64,000 nucleotides of DNA from CALBGR01 sp964499935 (GCA_964499935.1 CAZCMS010000001.1:1-64000), one strand, 5' to 3'; counted from the first letter of the stretch, positions 31,079 through 40,665 are shown. Notes: a model not told the origin generated them from the sequence alone. Numbers and translations are program-made.

Positions 31079-34000
31079 CTAGACTGAACACTGAGTATTA
31101 TTTGTGTTAAACGGCTGTAGCGTCTGATTCTGGAAGAATGCACCATGCCGTAAGCGCTTTTCAGACGGGGCTGCAAATGGTACCGAGTCTACCTTTACAC
31201 TATCTAACACCGAGCGCAGCCCGTCCGCATCCTTAAATGATGCGATATTTTCGTCGTCTAGGGTTAAGAATATTTGTGCGTACCTCCCTGCATCACCCTC
31301 TGAGCAGCTAAAGCTACCGCTCGATTTATACGCACCAAATACGCCACTAGAATTTCCAACTTTATACTTCAAAATGAGATTATCTCGAGAAACGAGTGAA
31401 TTGCCCGTAAATGACAATCCTGTGATGTTGCTTGTCGTACCTAAATCTATGACTTTAGAGTACGAAAATCTTCTTGGTATAGATTGTAGAGCAGCGTATT
31501 CAGTAGTATTCAATGCAGCACTCCCGCTGTGACCTCCTGTAATATACAACCTTCCGTTATACGAAGTAGCGCTCTTGCCCTCGCTACTTCGTGCACTACC
31601 CATATTCTCTGTTGCCTGCCAGTTTCCAAGGGTACCACTAGAATTAATTGGAGCATATTCGACTGAATTCAAGGCAGTAGCCCCCGAGTGGCCACCAATT
31701 GCATACATATATCCATTAACAACTGCTAACGAGACGTCAAGACGTAGACTCGACATGGTAGCTGTGCGAGACCATGCTCCTACTGTGCCGTCAGAATTAA
31801 TTGGAGCATATTCGACTGTTCTATAAACTACACCGCTAATATTATTTGTTCCGCCAGCTGCATATATATATCCTCCAGCAACTGCTGCTGCATGGAGCGT
31901 ACGATCTTGAGTCATATTTGCAGTTGCAGTCCAAGAACCCAAGGTTCCATTGTTATTTATTTTAGCAACATAAACATCGTTGTATGCCGACTTTCCGTAT
32001 GTAATCGCAACCTGCCCATCCTGACCGTATCCGTAGCCGTCACCGCCGGCATAGATATAAGAATTAGATGTCCCCGGCCCAACATATGATGATCCACCGC
32101 CACCGCCACATCCTGCGTAGGCTTGCCAGCCACCGCCACCGCCACCGCCATAGTAGCCACCGCCACCGCCACCGCCAATGACATCACCTCCAGCTCCACC
32201 ACTGCCTAAAACTCCTGGCTGTCCTGGTTTTTCTGTATCTCCTATTGATTGCACTGTGCCAGCAGCACCGCCTACAGAGCTAGTCGCACCGCCGCCACCA
32301 GTACATACACCACTACTACTGTTGCCTCCGGGCGATGCGTATGATGCGTCACCGCCTCCACCCCCGTAGGCCCCATAATAATTCCCGCCTCCAGCTCCAC
32401 CACCCCCCGCAGCAACAATCTTTCGATTTGCAAGCGCTGCTCCACCCTGACGCACATCTGAAGCTCCACCACCAATAAACGAATAACCAAGCCCAAGATC
32501 ACCAGTAGTATTACCGCCACCATTGTAGCCACTATTGGTACTCCCGTTTCCTCCAACCTGTACATACAATGTTTCGCCCGGTGTCACCGAAAGATCAGCC
32601 TCAGCGTATGCTCCGCTACCGCCGACATCATAATAAAGTCCGCTACCGCCACCGTCTGCCCCTTGTGCAGATATCCTTACACTCGTGACCCCTGCAGGCA
32701 CAGTGTAGGTCTGTTGTGCACCAGTATAATCAAAAACGGTTGTCTGTGGACCTGCGTCATTACCACCCAGGATATACATATAGCCGTTATAGGTAACTGC
32801 TGCAGGCGCATATCGAGCAGCAGCAAAGCTAGTGTCAGGAGACCATACACCAAGAGTACCCGTTACTGAATCTATCGATGCACGTTGTACTTCATTTAGA
32901 AATCCACTAGCATTTTTTCCGCCTAAAACATACATATATCCGTTGTGAGCAACAGCAGCTACGCCTGAACGCGCTGTAGGTAAACTTGGGCCACCACTTA
33001 CCCATGCACCAAGTCCCCCATTGTCTAGTATTGGCGCCTTTTGTACATCGGCATAGTACGTACTTGGCCCATTGAAGCCACCAATAATATAGAGATATCC
33101 TTTATAGGCAACCGTAGCGTGATTATAACGTGCATTCACAAATGAAGTACCACCATTCACCCAGGCTCTTGTCGCACCACTACCCCCGTTATTTATCTGC
33201 ACCGTCTGTACGTCACCATGAAAAGCTCCTGCATTACGCCCACCAACTACAAGTATTTGCCCGCTATACTCTACAGCTCTCGCGCCTTCTCGGGCTGTAG
33301 AAAAACTACTCAGAGTGCTCCAGCCTCCTAGTGCGCCTGTAGTACTATTAATTGATGTACGGATTGTATCTGTCGAATGAGTAGCTCCCGCCCCTTTCAG
33401 TCCACCAATAACATACATGAAGCCTCTCGAGATAATAACAGAGTGATTTCCTCTAGCCTCAGGTAATGATGTCGTATTCCACGACCCTAATGTGCCGTCT
33501 TCAGCGATCGTTGCGTATGCAATTGTTGACTGCAGCACATTAGACGCACCGTATCCTCCAACAACGTATAATCTTCTGTTATAGATCGCTGAGCTGGCAT
33601 AGCGTACCTCAGTCAATAGAGGCGGACCTGTCGTCCATGTAATATAGGAATCCGCGGGACCAAAGGTACCTATATACACTGTGTTGGTTTGTGTAGAGCC
33701 ATTTACAGCTCCACCTGTTACATAAATTTTTCCATTATATACCGATGCCGTATGTCCATAGCGACCTACGGGTAAATTAGTGAAATTTGCCCAGGCGCTT
33801 AATGTGCCGTCTGCGTTGACAGTAGCACGCTGCACGTCATTCCTCCAGTTATTTGTCGAGTTACTCGTACCTCCAATGATATATATCATATTGTTGTGCA
33901 CTACTGCAGCGAGGCCATGCCTTCCGCTGCCTCCAACGAGACTCGAAGTAATCCCCCACGAGTCGAGTGTGCCGTCTGCCTTGATGCGGGCATATAATGT

Positions 34001-36916
34001 ATCAGCTGGCGTGCCAGACGAGGTCCAGCCACTTATGACATATAGATATCCATTGTATGCAACCACACCAGATTCAGTGCGACCTGCACCAAAGCTATTC
34101 AATCCCCTATACGATCCGATTGTACCCGGGTCATCAATTTTGGCATACTGAATCTTATCTCCAACACTTACCCCTCCAGTGCCTCCAATAACATAAATAT
34201 ATCCATTATAGGCGACCGATGTATGTCCATACCTTCCTGTATTGAACGTGGTTGTGGTATTCCAGGCGCCTAGTGTGCCGTCTGTGTTGATGGGGGCATA
34301 CTGAACGTCGTTAAGATTCGAGGTATTACCTCCAAGAATATAGATATGCCCTCGACTTACAACCGCTGAATGATATTCCCGTGCAGTTGCGAAACTTGAT
34401 GTAGTCGCCCACGAGCCTAAGGTGCCATCAGCGTTAATGCGAGCGTATTGAACGTCGCTGTACATCGCACCGCCTGCGCCCCCGCCTCCGATTACATACA
34501 TATACCCGTTATACGCGAGTGACTGGTGTTTTGATCGTGCATTAGTGAAGCTGCTTGGCGTAGACGCTGATGTCCACGAGCCTAAAGTACCGTCTGCATT
34601 GATAGGGGCGTACTGAACGTCGTTAGTCAACGTTGGCACCTGAGCAGTGATAAGAACTTGTCCAGCACCAGTCTGATATCCTTGTGTATGAGTAACGCCT
34701 GTTACGCCCGCTGCTGTATATGATGATCCGCCACCGCCACCGCCAACAAACACCTGACCCCCGCTAACTGTACATGTTCCGCCACCGCCACCATAGTAGC
34801 CACCACCGCCACCACCACCGTAACTTCCTGAAAACCCATTACCACCTATACCAAGTACGCCTGCGGCACCGTTACCGTTCAAACACGTTGCTGCACTTGT
34901 GCCACCAGCGCCACCGGCAGACGGAGTACCACCCCAGCCACTTGGATGATTGCCTGCAACTCCACCGTCGGCCCCCGTAAGACCGCCACCAGCGCCACCG
35001 ACCTGAGGTATGCCGTTTGCACCACCGCCACCGCCACCGCCCGCAACGACCACACGATCCCCAAGAGCTGTGCCACCCTGACGTATATCCGACGCTCCGC
35101 CACCGCTGCCACTGTTGTAACCGATACCTCCACCATTAAAACTACCTAAGTTACTCAAACCTAAGCCACCAACATAGATATACAATGTCTGACCTGGGGT
35201 TACATTCATCGTAGCCTGCACGCGTCCACCGTTACCACCAGCAACTGTAGTTGTTTGGCCACGAGCACCTCGCACATCGACATCAATACTTGTAACCCCT
35301 GCGGGGACAGTGTATGTTTGCTGTGCGCCCGTATAATTAAACGCCTGGGTCGATGGAGATGTTGCACCATCCAGCCCCCCAATAACGTACATATATCCAT
35401 TGTACGCAACCGCCTGATGCCCTGTTCTTCCAGTAGCAAGACTCGTAGTGGGCGTCCATGACCCTATTGAACCATCGCTACTTATTGGTGCATAACGAGC
35501 ACCAGTAGTTGGAGTAGTCCCTCCACCTAGTGCATATAAATAACCGTTATAGGCCACGACCCCTGTGTTATAGCCCCCACCGCTGATACTTGCAGTGGGC
35601 GTCCATGACCCTATTGAACCATCGCTACTTATTGGTGCATATTTTACACTCGAGCCTGCCACATTATACAAATAACCATTGTATGCAACACTTGAGTGAT
35701 AGTAGTCGCTACTAGACATATTCGTTGCATTATTTGTCCAGCTACCTACTGTTCCTCCACTCAACGCGCTCCGTTTTATGCTGCCTGATTCTACGGTGCT
35801 ATTATTGTCCTCTTGGTTTCCTGTTTGAAAATCCGAAGTACTGTCTACAGATACGCTAGGGTCAATTGCGAGTGGATAATCTGCTTTCTCGAGTCCTGTG
35901 GTGGTCACTGTAAGGACATTATCTTGAAGCGAAAATGAACTTTTTACCGGCGCAACAGTTGATTGGTCATTTCCGTTTAAACCCATCACAATAGGTGCTG
36001 GAATCTTAAATGTTAAGTAATTCTTTTTTGCATTATTACGTGCATTTTCCACTCTAGTCTGGTCGTCACTGCTGCCGTAGCTAATATTGCCAAAAAGCGT
36101 AGGGTCAGCCGAATAAATACCTATCTCTCCGGTTTCCGGGATAAGCTTTGCCTCTAGACTTTTGGGCAAATCAAGAAGATAACTGGTCTTAAAAGTATCG
36201 CCGGGACTTTTGTATAAAATAATATTTTCTTTTAGACCGCTATTGGTTACTGTGTACGCGACTTGTCCTTTTTTCTCCCTCAATGGATAAATAAGATGCC
36301 CTTCTCGTAACCCTCCTTGTTTGGTAGTGAATTCAGGTACAAGCTTAAAACTTAAGCCCATTTGATTGTCGTAGTACGTTATGCCTTTAGAAAGATTTTT
36401 AGGGATATCAATGCTGTGCTGCTGCCTATCCTCTTCGCCAGCACCGCCTACTTGGGATTGTAATTTTGCCATTGGATTACCTTCGGTTGCAGGATCTTTT
36501 TTAGCATCTTTATTAAATTGATATAAACGAGCCTGCTCGTCATATGTTATCTTTTTTGAAAGGTTATTATTTGATTCTCCAAGCAATGTTCGAGCCTGAG
36601 AACTAAGCGCATACTGTCTATTATTGGCAATAATTTGTATAACGGGAGCTGTAATAGTTAGCATCAGAACAGCGACTACTGCAAGTGAAGTAAATCGATG
36701 ATGCGCCAGTGCAAAGCGATGTATTTTTTTGATAACTGGGCGAAGAAATTTTATGCGATATAGTTTGCGTAATATGTAGGAAAGCACCTTATGAATACCG
36801 CGATCCACAAAAAATACTACACCCCTTATCATGGTTGTAAATAGATGCACAATCCGCTGAATTTTCTGCTGTGCCTGCATCCTATTCAAGCGTTGCTTGA
36901 CCCTCAGAATTCCCAT
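31079..36916 (-). CDS. Giant kelch-repeat and glycine-rich surface protein
   Basis: About 1,945 residues, the largest gene here. The start is set at ATG 36916; an upstream TTG (36931) is in frame. A TATAAT at 36961-36956 is the likely -10. A basic N-terminus is followed by one transmembrane helix (~75-96, TSLAVVAVLMLTITAPVIQII), so the bulk is outside. I count 18 kelch-type motifs of the form YNGY(L/M)YVIGG, usually followed by APINADGTLGSW. Two glycine-rich domains, each opening YTGAQQTYTVPAGVTS and containing GGGASD(I/V)RQGG, interrupt the series after motif 3 and motif 15 (roughly nucleotides 35345-34640 and 32740-31985), giving 3-12-3. Blocks like these match the PF12810-type Gly-rich fold. 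Likely an adhesin or host-contact protein; no enzyme residues of galactose oxidase can be assigned. Confidence 0.85.
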   Translation of the reverse strand: MGILRVKQRLNRMQAQQKIQRIVHLFTTMIRGVVFFVDRGIHKVLSYILRKLYRIKFLRPVIKKIHRFALAHHRFTSLAVVAVLMLTITAPVIQIIANNRQYALSSQARTLLGESNNNLSKKITYDEQARLYQFNKDAKKDPATEGNPMAKLQSQVGGAGEEDRQQHSIDIPKNLSKGITYYDNQMGLSFKLVPEFTTKQGGLREGHLIYPLREKKGQVAYTVTNSGLKENIILYKSPGDTFKTSYLLDLPKSLEAKLIPETGEIGIYSADPTLFGNISYGSSDDQTRVENARNNAKKNYLTFKIPAPIVMGLNGNDQSTVAPVKSSFSLQDNVLTVTTTGLEKADYPLAIDPSVSVDSTSDFQTGNQEDNNSTVESGSIKRSALSGGTVGSWTNNATNMSSSDYYHSSVAYNGYLYNVAGSSVKYAPISSDGSIGSWTPTASISGGGYNTGVVAYNGYLYALGGGTTPTTGARYAPISSDGSIGSWTPTTSLATGRTGHQAVAYNGYMYVIGGLDGATSPSTQAFNYTGAQQTYTVPAGVTSIDVDVRGARGQTTTVAGGNGGRVQATMNVTPGQTLYIYVGGLGLSNLGSFNGGGIGYNSGSGGGASDIRQGGTALGDRVVVAGGGGGGGANGIPQVGGAGGGLTGADGGVAGNHPSGWGGTPSAGGAGGTSAATCLNGNGAAGVLGIGGNGFSGSYGGGGGGGYYGGGGGTCTVSGGQVFVGGGGGGSSYTAAGVTGVTHTQGYQTGAGQVLITAQVPTLTNDVQYAPINADGTLGSWTSASTPSSFTNARSKHQSLAYNGYMYVIGGGGAGGAMYSDVQYARINADGTLGSWATTSSFATAREYHSAVVSRGHIYILGGNTSNLNDVQYAPINTDGTLGAWNTTTTFNTGRYGHTSVAYNGYIYVIGGTGGVSVGDKIQYAKIDDPGTIGSYRGLNSFGAGRTESGVVAYNGYLYVISGWTSSGTPADTLYARIKADGTLDSWGITSSLVGGSGRHGLAAVVHNNMIYIIGGTSNSTNNWRNDVQRATVNADGTLSAWANFTNLPVGRYGHTASVYNGKIYVTGGAVNGSTQTNTVYIGTFGPADSYITWTTGPPLLTEVRYASSAIYNRRLYVVGGYGASNVLQSTIAYATIAEDGTLGSWNTTSLPEARGNHSVIISRGFMYVIGGLKGAGATHSTDTIRTSINSTTGALGGWSTLSSFSTAREGARAVEYSGQILVVGGRNAGAFHGDVQTVQINNGGSGATRAWVNGGTSFVNARYNHATVAYKGYLYIIGGFNGPSTYYADVQKAPILDNGGLGAWVSGGPSLPTARSGVAAVAHNGYMYVLGGKNASGFLNEVQRASIDSVTGTLGVWSPDTSFAAARYAPAAVTYNGYMYILGGNDAGPQTTVFDYTGAQQTYTVPAGVTSVRISAQGADGGGSGLYYDVGGSGAYAEADLSVTPGETLYVQVGGNGSTNSGYNGGGNTTGDLGLGYSFIGGGASDVRQGGAALANRKIVAAGGGGAGGGNYYGAYGGGGGDASYASPGGNSSSGVCTGGGGATSSVGGAAGTVQSIGDTEKPGQPGVLGSGGAGGDVIGGGGGGGYYGGGGGGGWQAYAGCGGGGGSSYVGPGTSNSYIYAGGDGYGYGQDGQVAITYGKSAYNDVYVAKINNNGTLGSWTATANMTQDRTLHAAAVAGGYIYAAGGTNNISGVVYRTVEYAPINSDGTVGAWSRTATMSSLRLDVSLAVVNGYMYAIGGHSGATALNSVEYAPINSSGTLGNWQATENMGSARSSEGKSATSYNGRLYITGGHSGSAALNTTEYAALQSIPRRFSYSKVIDLGTTSNITGLSFTGNSLVSRDNLILKYKVGNSSGVFGAYKSSGSFSCSEGDAGRYAQIFLTLDDENIASFKDADGLRSVLDSVKVDSVPFAAPSEKRLRHGAFFQNQTLQPFNTNNTQCSV
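35447..35494. repeat. 48-bp direct repeat inside the kelch gene, copy 1
   Basis: Identical over 48 bp to 35594-35641. The two are 147 bp apart, that is 49 codons, one kelch repeat length. A recent in-frame duplication or gene conversion is likely. Confidence 0.85.
35594..35641. repeat. 48-bp direct repeat inside the kelch gene, copy 2
   Basis: Second copy of 35447-35494. Confidence 0.85.
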
Positions 36917-37013
36917 ATGTCTGTTTCGCAATATTCCGTTTATGGTTCAACTTAAATTATAGCATTCCCTCCTCTGTCTGACCACATATTCAAAACATAC
37001 ACTCCACACCCAC

Positions 37014-37886
37014 TTATAGTGGTGATTTCTGGCAATTCTCGCAAATATGAGTCCCGCGACCTGCTACACGGATCTTCTCTATAGTCATACCACAACGAAC
37101 ACATGGCTGACCTTCACGTCGAAATACATTCGCAAAGCTTAGATAGCTTCCTTTTTTACCCTCAGCATTAACATAATTTTTATCCGTAGAGCCACCTTTT
37201 TCTATCGAAAGTTTCAGTACCGATATTATTTCTTCGTGGAGCAGCTGTAGTTTTTGATCTGAAATATCTTTAACCCTTGTAGCAGGATGAATTTTTGCTG
37301 CCCACAAACTCTCGTCAGCATAAATATTTCCAACACCTGCTAGCACGTTTTGATCAAGAATTGCTGCTTTTATAACACTATTTTTACGTTTTCTTACACG
37401 CTCAATAAAAATATCTGCCGTAAAGTCTTCGCTAAGTGGTTCTGGCCCAACTTTTTTGAAAAAATCAATATTTGGCACCTCTGCCGTAGGAAACACACGT
37501 ATCCAACCAAATTTTCGCTGATCATTAAAAAACAACGTACTCCCATCGGTAAAAGTAATAATTACATGAGTTGACTTATCTGGAAGTGCGCCCACAAGCG
37601 AATCTGTTGGATGCCCTGCTCCGAAATTTTGTTCACCGCGAAATACTAATTGCCCTGTCATCTTCAAATGAATAACTAAAGAATATTTGGACGATAGTTC
37701 GATAAGAAGCACCTTGGCGCGTCGTTCAACCAGCACAACCTTTGCATTAAGTACAAATTGCTGTACATCATTCGGTGCATTTGGAAAGCTTTTCGGGTTA
37801 TCGGTCTCAACAGACGCGATTGTACGCCCGGGCAACAGCGCGCTCAGGCCAACGCGTATGGTTTCGACTTCGGGTAATTCAGGCAT
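37014..37886 (-). CDS. mutM: Formamidopyrimidine-DNA glycosylase
   Basis: A 290-residue Fpg/MutM that removes oxidised purines. The mature N-terminus PELPEVETIRVGL carries the catalytic Pro2 and Glu3, which fixes the start at 37886; the in-frame codons upstream are not part of it. A DNA-intercalation and helix-two-turn-helix region (DQNVLAGVGNIYADESLW) is followed by an intact zinc finger (C-x2-C then C-x2-C: CVRCG...CENCQ). TACAAT (37899-37894) ends 7 nt before the ATG: probably leaderless. It is divergent from the small gene at 37952. Confidence 0.95.
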   Translation of the reverse strand: MPELPEVETIRVGLSALLPGRTIASVETDNPKSFPNAPNDVQQFVLNAKVVLVERRAKVLLIELSSKYSLVIHLKMTGQLVFRGEQNFGAGHPTDSLVGALPDKSTHVIITFTDGSTLFFNDQRKFGWIRVFPTAEVPNIDFFKKVGPEPLSEDFTADIFIERVRKRKNSVIKAAILDQNVLAGVGNIYADESLWAAKIHPATRVKDISDQKLQLLHEEIISVLKLSIEKGGSTDKNYVNAEGKKGSYLSFANVFRREGQPCVRCGMTIEKIRVAGRGTHICENCQKSPL

Positions 37887-37951
37887 ATATACCATTGTAA
37901 ATGAGATGCTTCCTCTCTGAAACCCTACAGGAAAAGGTATACTATACGGTA

Positions 37952-38188
37952 ATGGACAATTTATCAGACATACTTTCACGCAAAAATTTTGATGAGCCAA
38001 GTGAAATTAGTATTATCAAGCGCTATATTGCCGAACACTTCGATGTAAACGTTGGAGTAAAAGTGCAACCCAAAATTATCGTTATTACCGCACGTAATTC
38101 ATCACTCGTCGGCAGACTACGCATGCATACCGTACAACTTCAGCGTGCCTGCCAAACAGATAAACGTATTATTTTCAGGATTGGCTAA
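37952..38188 (+). CDS. Short DUF721/DciA-like protein
   Basis: A 78-residue protein. The second half (VKVQPKIIVITARNSSLVGRLRMHTVQLQRAC, ending KRIIFRIG) resembles the core of DUF721/DciA domains, which in other bacteria help load the replicative helicase. The match is by eye and the protein is short. The start ATG 37952 is chosen because TATACT (37938-37943) ends 8 nt before it; an in-frame upstream start at 37901 would overlap the mutM promoter. Confidence 0.55.
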   Translation: MDNLSDILSRKNFDEPSEISIIKRYIAEHFDVNVGVKVQPKIIVITARNSSLVGRLRMHTVQLQRACQTDKRIIFRIG

Positions 38189-38222
38189 AAGCCGATCTGG
38201 GTTAATTCTAGATAAGTCTTTT

Positions 38223-38338
38223 TGAAGTAGTCATATTTATCACCGAAAAGGCCTCGCTCCTTGAAATTCCTAAAGGAATATTCAAAGACCGCTCACTCGG
38301 CTGAGGCAGCCTTTTCTTGCGAAAATATGACTACTTCA
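38223..38338. ncRNA. Structured 116-nt element with 16-bp terminal inverted repeats
   Basis: TGAAGTAGTCATATTT (38223-38238) and its exact complement (38323-38338) close a long hairpin. Inside are GAAAAGGC/GCCTTTTC (38245-38252 with 38309-38316) and a small ATTCC-TAAA-GGAAT hairpin (38266-38279 approximately), separated by internal loops. The layout of long stem, internal loop and branched top recalls 6S-like RNA, but it is short for that and no family signature was found. It could instead be a MITE-type insertion. It lies between two convergent genes; no promoter is obvious. Confidence 0.5.
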
Positions 38339-38356
38339 GGTGGCTATCAAAAGTTA

Positions 38357-38923
38357 TTAAAAACTAAGTTCTTCGGTGATGGTACTGTAATTTGGAATTT
38401 GTGCCTGGAACAGTTCTACGATCTGATCTGATTGACCATGAAAACTACCCGAGCCATCATTACATGAAGTTGACCAAAATTGCTGCTTTAGGTCATTTCC
38501 GTCCATAATTTGAAAAATGTATCGCTGACCAAACGGACAGTGGCCTCGATAATCCTCTTGGGCTTTACTTTTATTTCCATCAGAATACCCTAACAAATCA
38601 ATTGCACGCAAAAAATTACCGTATGCAGATGAATTGCTGTTTGTTTGCTCTTTGCGAATCACCTCTCCCTGGTATCCGCGTATAATTTGCACCGTGTTTC
38701 CATCTCGCCCAACCTGAATATGGACTTGTCGATGCTCTTCGTCGGCCGTAACCGGCCCGTCCACTACCAAGCGCATAACAACATTGGTTCTGTCGTAATC
38801 CGCAAGATTAACTTGTTTTTGCTCGACAGGTGCGTCGCCACCACCAAAAATAGCCCTCATTAATATGATAATGAAGATAACAACCAGTCCTATTGCTATA
38901 AGTAATGCTACGATATATCGCAC
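38357..38923 (-). CDS. Membrane-anchored hypothetical protein
   Basis: A 188-residue protein beginning at GTG 38923 with AGAGG upstream and TATAAT further up. One N-terminal transmembrane helix (IVALLIAIGLVVIFIIILMRAIF) anchors an outside domain of mixed strands. It contains two Cys (HCPFGQRY and TSCNDGSG) that could form a disulfide, and a Gly/Ser-rich turn (DGSGSFHGQ). No family recognised; it looks like one of several small exported proteins of this genome. Confidence 0.65.
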   Translation of the reverse strand: MRYIVALLIAIGLVVIFIIILMRAIFGGGDAPVEQKQVNLADYDRTNVVMRLVVDGPVTADEEHRQVHIQVGRDGNTVQIIRGYQGEVIRKEQTNSNSSAYGNFLRAIDLLGYSDGNKSKAQEDYRGHCPFGQRYIFQIMDGNDLKQQFWSTSCNDGSGSFHGQSDQIVELFQAQIPNYSTITEELSF

Positions 38924-38980
38924 CTAATATGCCTCTTTACTATAATTATAGTACCATATGTGTGATATATTTGCAATAAT

Positions 38981-39550
38981 TTACTGTTGTAGCAACCTCC
39001 TTATATCACGTATGCACTGTGCAGAATCTTCAAAAAGTATCGCCTGCATGCCGGCAGACTCTGCACCTGCACAAAATCGTGGCTGGTCATCAATAAACAG
39101 ACATTCCGAAAGCAACGCTCCCAGCCTATCTGCAATCAATTCAAAAATACGCGGATCAGGCTTTACCATCCCTACCTGATGCGACATTACAGCACTATCA
39201 AATAACCCTGGCCTATCAGCAAACAACATCGACACCACATCGTGACTCGCATTGCTTAACATACCGATTTTGTATGTAGGCTTTAGTTCATCTTCTATGA
39301 ACGACAGAAGCTGTTCGTTCGGTACCTGTACAGTGAGCGCTTTACGCACCACCGATTCCTCAACATTTACAAGTCGAGCCGTTTCCCGAATCATATCCTC
39401 GTCGGTACGTTTGCCAATATCAACATCTCGGCCCAGCAGCTTAATTGCCATTTCCAACTCTGGCTTACCGGTAATGTATTTTTGCTTAAACGGCGTCCAG
39501 CCGTCTTCTGTAAGCACGCCGTAGCAGTCAAGGATTATCGCTTTAATCAC
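38981..39550 (-). CDS. HAD-superfamily hydrolase
   Basis: A 189-residue HAD hydrolase starting at GTG 39550. Motif I is ILDCYGVL with the nucleophile Asp; the second Asp of D-x-D is Tyr, as in haloacid-dehalogenase-type members. Motif II is MLSNAS, motif III the Lys in VGMVKPDP, and motif IV LFIDDQPRF. Substrate is probably a small phosphorylated or related metabolite; dehalogenation is not implied. TGC TACAAT (39565-39557) ends 6 nt before the GTG, a leaderless arrangement, and the in-frame TTG at 39577 would precede it. Confidence 0.85.
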   Translation of the reverse strand: MIKAIILDCYGVLTEDGWTPFKQKYITGKPELEMAIKLLGRDVDIGKRTDEDMIRETARLVNVEESVVRKALTVQVPNEQLLSFIEDELKPTYKIGMLSNASHDVVSMLFADRPGLFDSAVMSHQVGMVKPDPRIFELIADRLGALLSECLFIDDQPRFCAGAESAGMQAILFEDSAQCIRDIRRLLQQ

Positions 39551-39623
39551 AGGTTTATTGTAGCAATTTACTTGCAAGATAAAACTGCTTATTTTTACAA
39601 AACCCGTTATACTATTTGCAAAT

Positions 39624-40079
39624 ATGTCTATGCGTTACCAAACCTCCACTGCAACATTCGTACAGCTCGCCGTTATGACGCTGCTTGTTATCATGGGTGG
39701 TATCGCTGATGTTGCAAAGAATTGTGAAAATGCATCTGAATGTCTCACGAATTCATTCCTATGGATTGTCATCGCATTCATGATCGCCTGTTGGTATGCG
39801 GTACTTTTTGCAATTGGTTATTTTGCCCAAGAAAAACGTAGCTACAAGCTAGCGCGCATCCTTATACTCGGCGAGCTATTCACCGCTTTTGTGGCGCTGA
39901 TGTTTTTACGCACCCCCTCAAGCTTGCTTGGAGTAATTACATCGGGTGCAGCGATAGTACTTGCCCTCTGGGCTATTGTGCTTGCTTATCGCATTTATAA
40001 AGCCCGTGGCAGCAGAATCACCACATCGACTAAACGAACTTCCGGCCAACGCGCCCGCCGTCGTTTATCTGACAAATAA
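39624..40079 (+). CDS. Four-helix integral membrane protein
   Basis: A 151-residue protein with four likely transmembrane helices (AVMTLLVIMGGIADVA, FLWIVIAFMIACWYAVLFAIGYF, ILILGELFTAFVALMFL, SGAAIVLALWAIVLAY). A basic C-terminal tail (KRTSGQRARRRLSDK) is cytoplasmic by the positive-inside rule. TATACT (39608-39613) ends 10 nt before the ATG. It is divergent from the HAD gene. Function unknown. Confidence 0.7.
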   Translation: MSMRYQTSTATFVQLAVMTLLVIMGGIADVAKNCENASECLTNSFLWIVIAFMIACWYAVLFAIGYFAQEKRSYKLARILILGELFTAFVALMFLRTPSSLLGVITSGAAIVLALWAIVLAYRIYKARGSRITTSTKRTSGQRARRRLSDK

Positions 40080-40092
40080 AAACGTATTTAAA

Positions 40093-40269
40093 TTAATAGG
40101 GCTTAGTAAGAGCAATGCTAAACCACTCCGTACTATCGATTTTTTGAAAATCCAAAAAAACAGTCTCATACGTATCACTGGCTAATTCTTTTAGATGTTC
40201 GGGGTTATAGAAATAAAATAATCTACGCCCATACATATCTTCTTTGATTTTCTGTGTATATGTCGGCAT
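40093..40269 (-). CDS. 58-aa ORF, resembles the end of a class I methyltransferase
   Basis: ATG 40269 to TAA at 40095-40093, with GGAGG embedded in the stop of the upstream MazG-like gene, 11 nt away. The sequence (DMYGRRLFYFYNPEHLKEL, then TVFLDFQKI and WFSIALTKP at the end) reads like the last strands of a Rossmann methyltransferase, but the SAM-binding half is missing. It may be a gene remnant or a small protein of its own. Confidence 0.45.
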   Translation of the reverse strand: MPTYTQKIKEDMYGRRLFYFYNPEHLKELASDTYETVFLDFQKIDSTEWFSIALTKPY

Positions 40270-40275
40270 ATATTT

Positions 40276-40665
40276 CTATACCTCCGGGAATCGATCTGAA
40301 TTTCCTGCGTAATATTCCACCCATGTGTTATCTGCAGGGAGCCTCACTTCTTCTATAAAGTAACAATTGTCAAAGCCTCCGAGGCGCGCTCTTTTATCTT
40401 CCTGCGCACGCCTAACATCATCAGATGTCAAGCCTTCGTTAGCCACCAATCTATCGACCGCTTCTTGTAAATCTGCAAGCTCAGATACCGATCCCGACAC
40501 ACCAGCTTCCATCGCTTCTTCCATAATCTTTTTGGCTAGAGCTTCTCGTTTTTGTTCCTTTGTTCGCAAGTGCACCCGCACGACCTCTCCGCCACCATCA
40601 ACAATATCTCGAGGAATCTCATCTCGAACTATTTTATTTAGTCGAAACGTGCGTTTTGAGCTCAC
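40276..40665 (-). CDS. MazG-like nucleotide pyrophosphohydrolase
   Basis: A 129-residue protein of the all-alpha NTP pyrophosphatase type: KIVRDEIPRDIVDGGGE at the start, KIMEEAMEA and SELADLQEAVDRLV as the Mg2+-binding E-x-x-E and E-x-x-D helices, then GGFDNCYFIEEVRL. Such enzymes hydrolyse non-canonical NTPs. The start GTG 40665 lies one base after the polA TAG, so translation is coupled to polA; a longer frame reading into polA is rejected. Confidence 0.78.
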   Translation of the reverse strand: MSSKRTFRLNKIVRDEIPRDIVDGGGEVVRVHLRTKEQKREALAKKIMEEAMEAGVSGSVSELADLQEAVDRLVANEGLTSDDVRRAQEDKRARLGGFDNCYFIEEVRLPADNTWVEYYAGNSDRFPEV

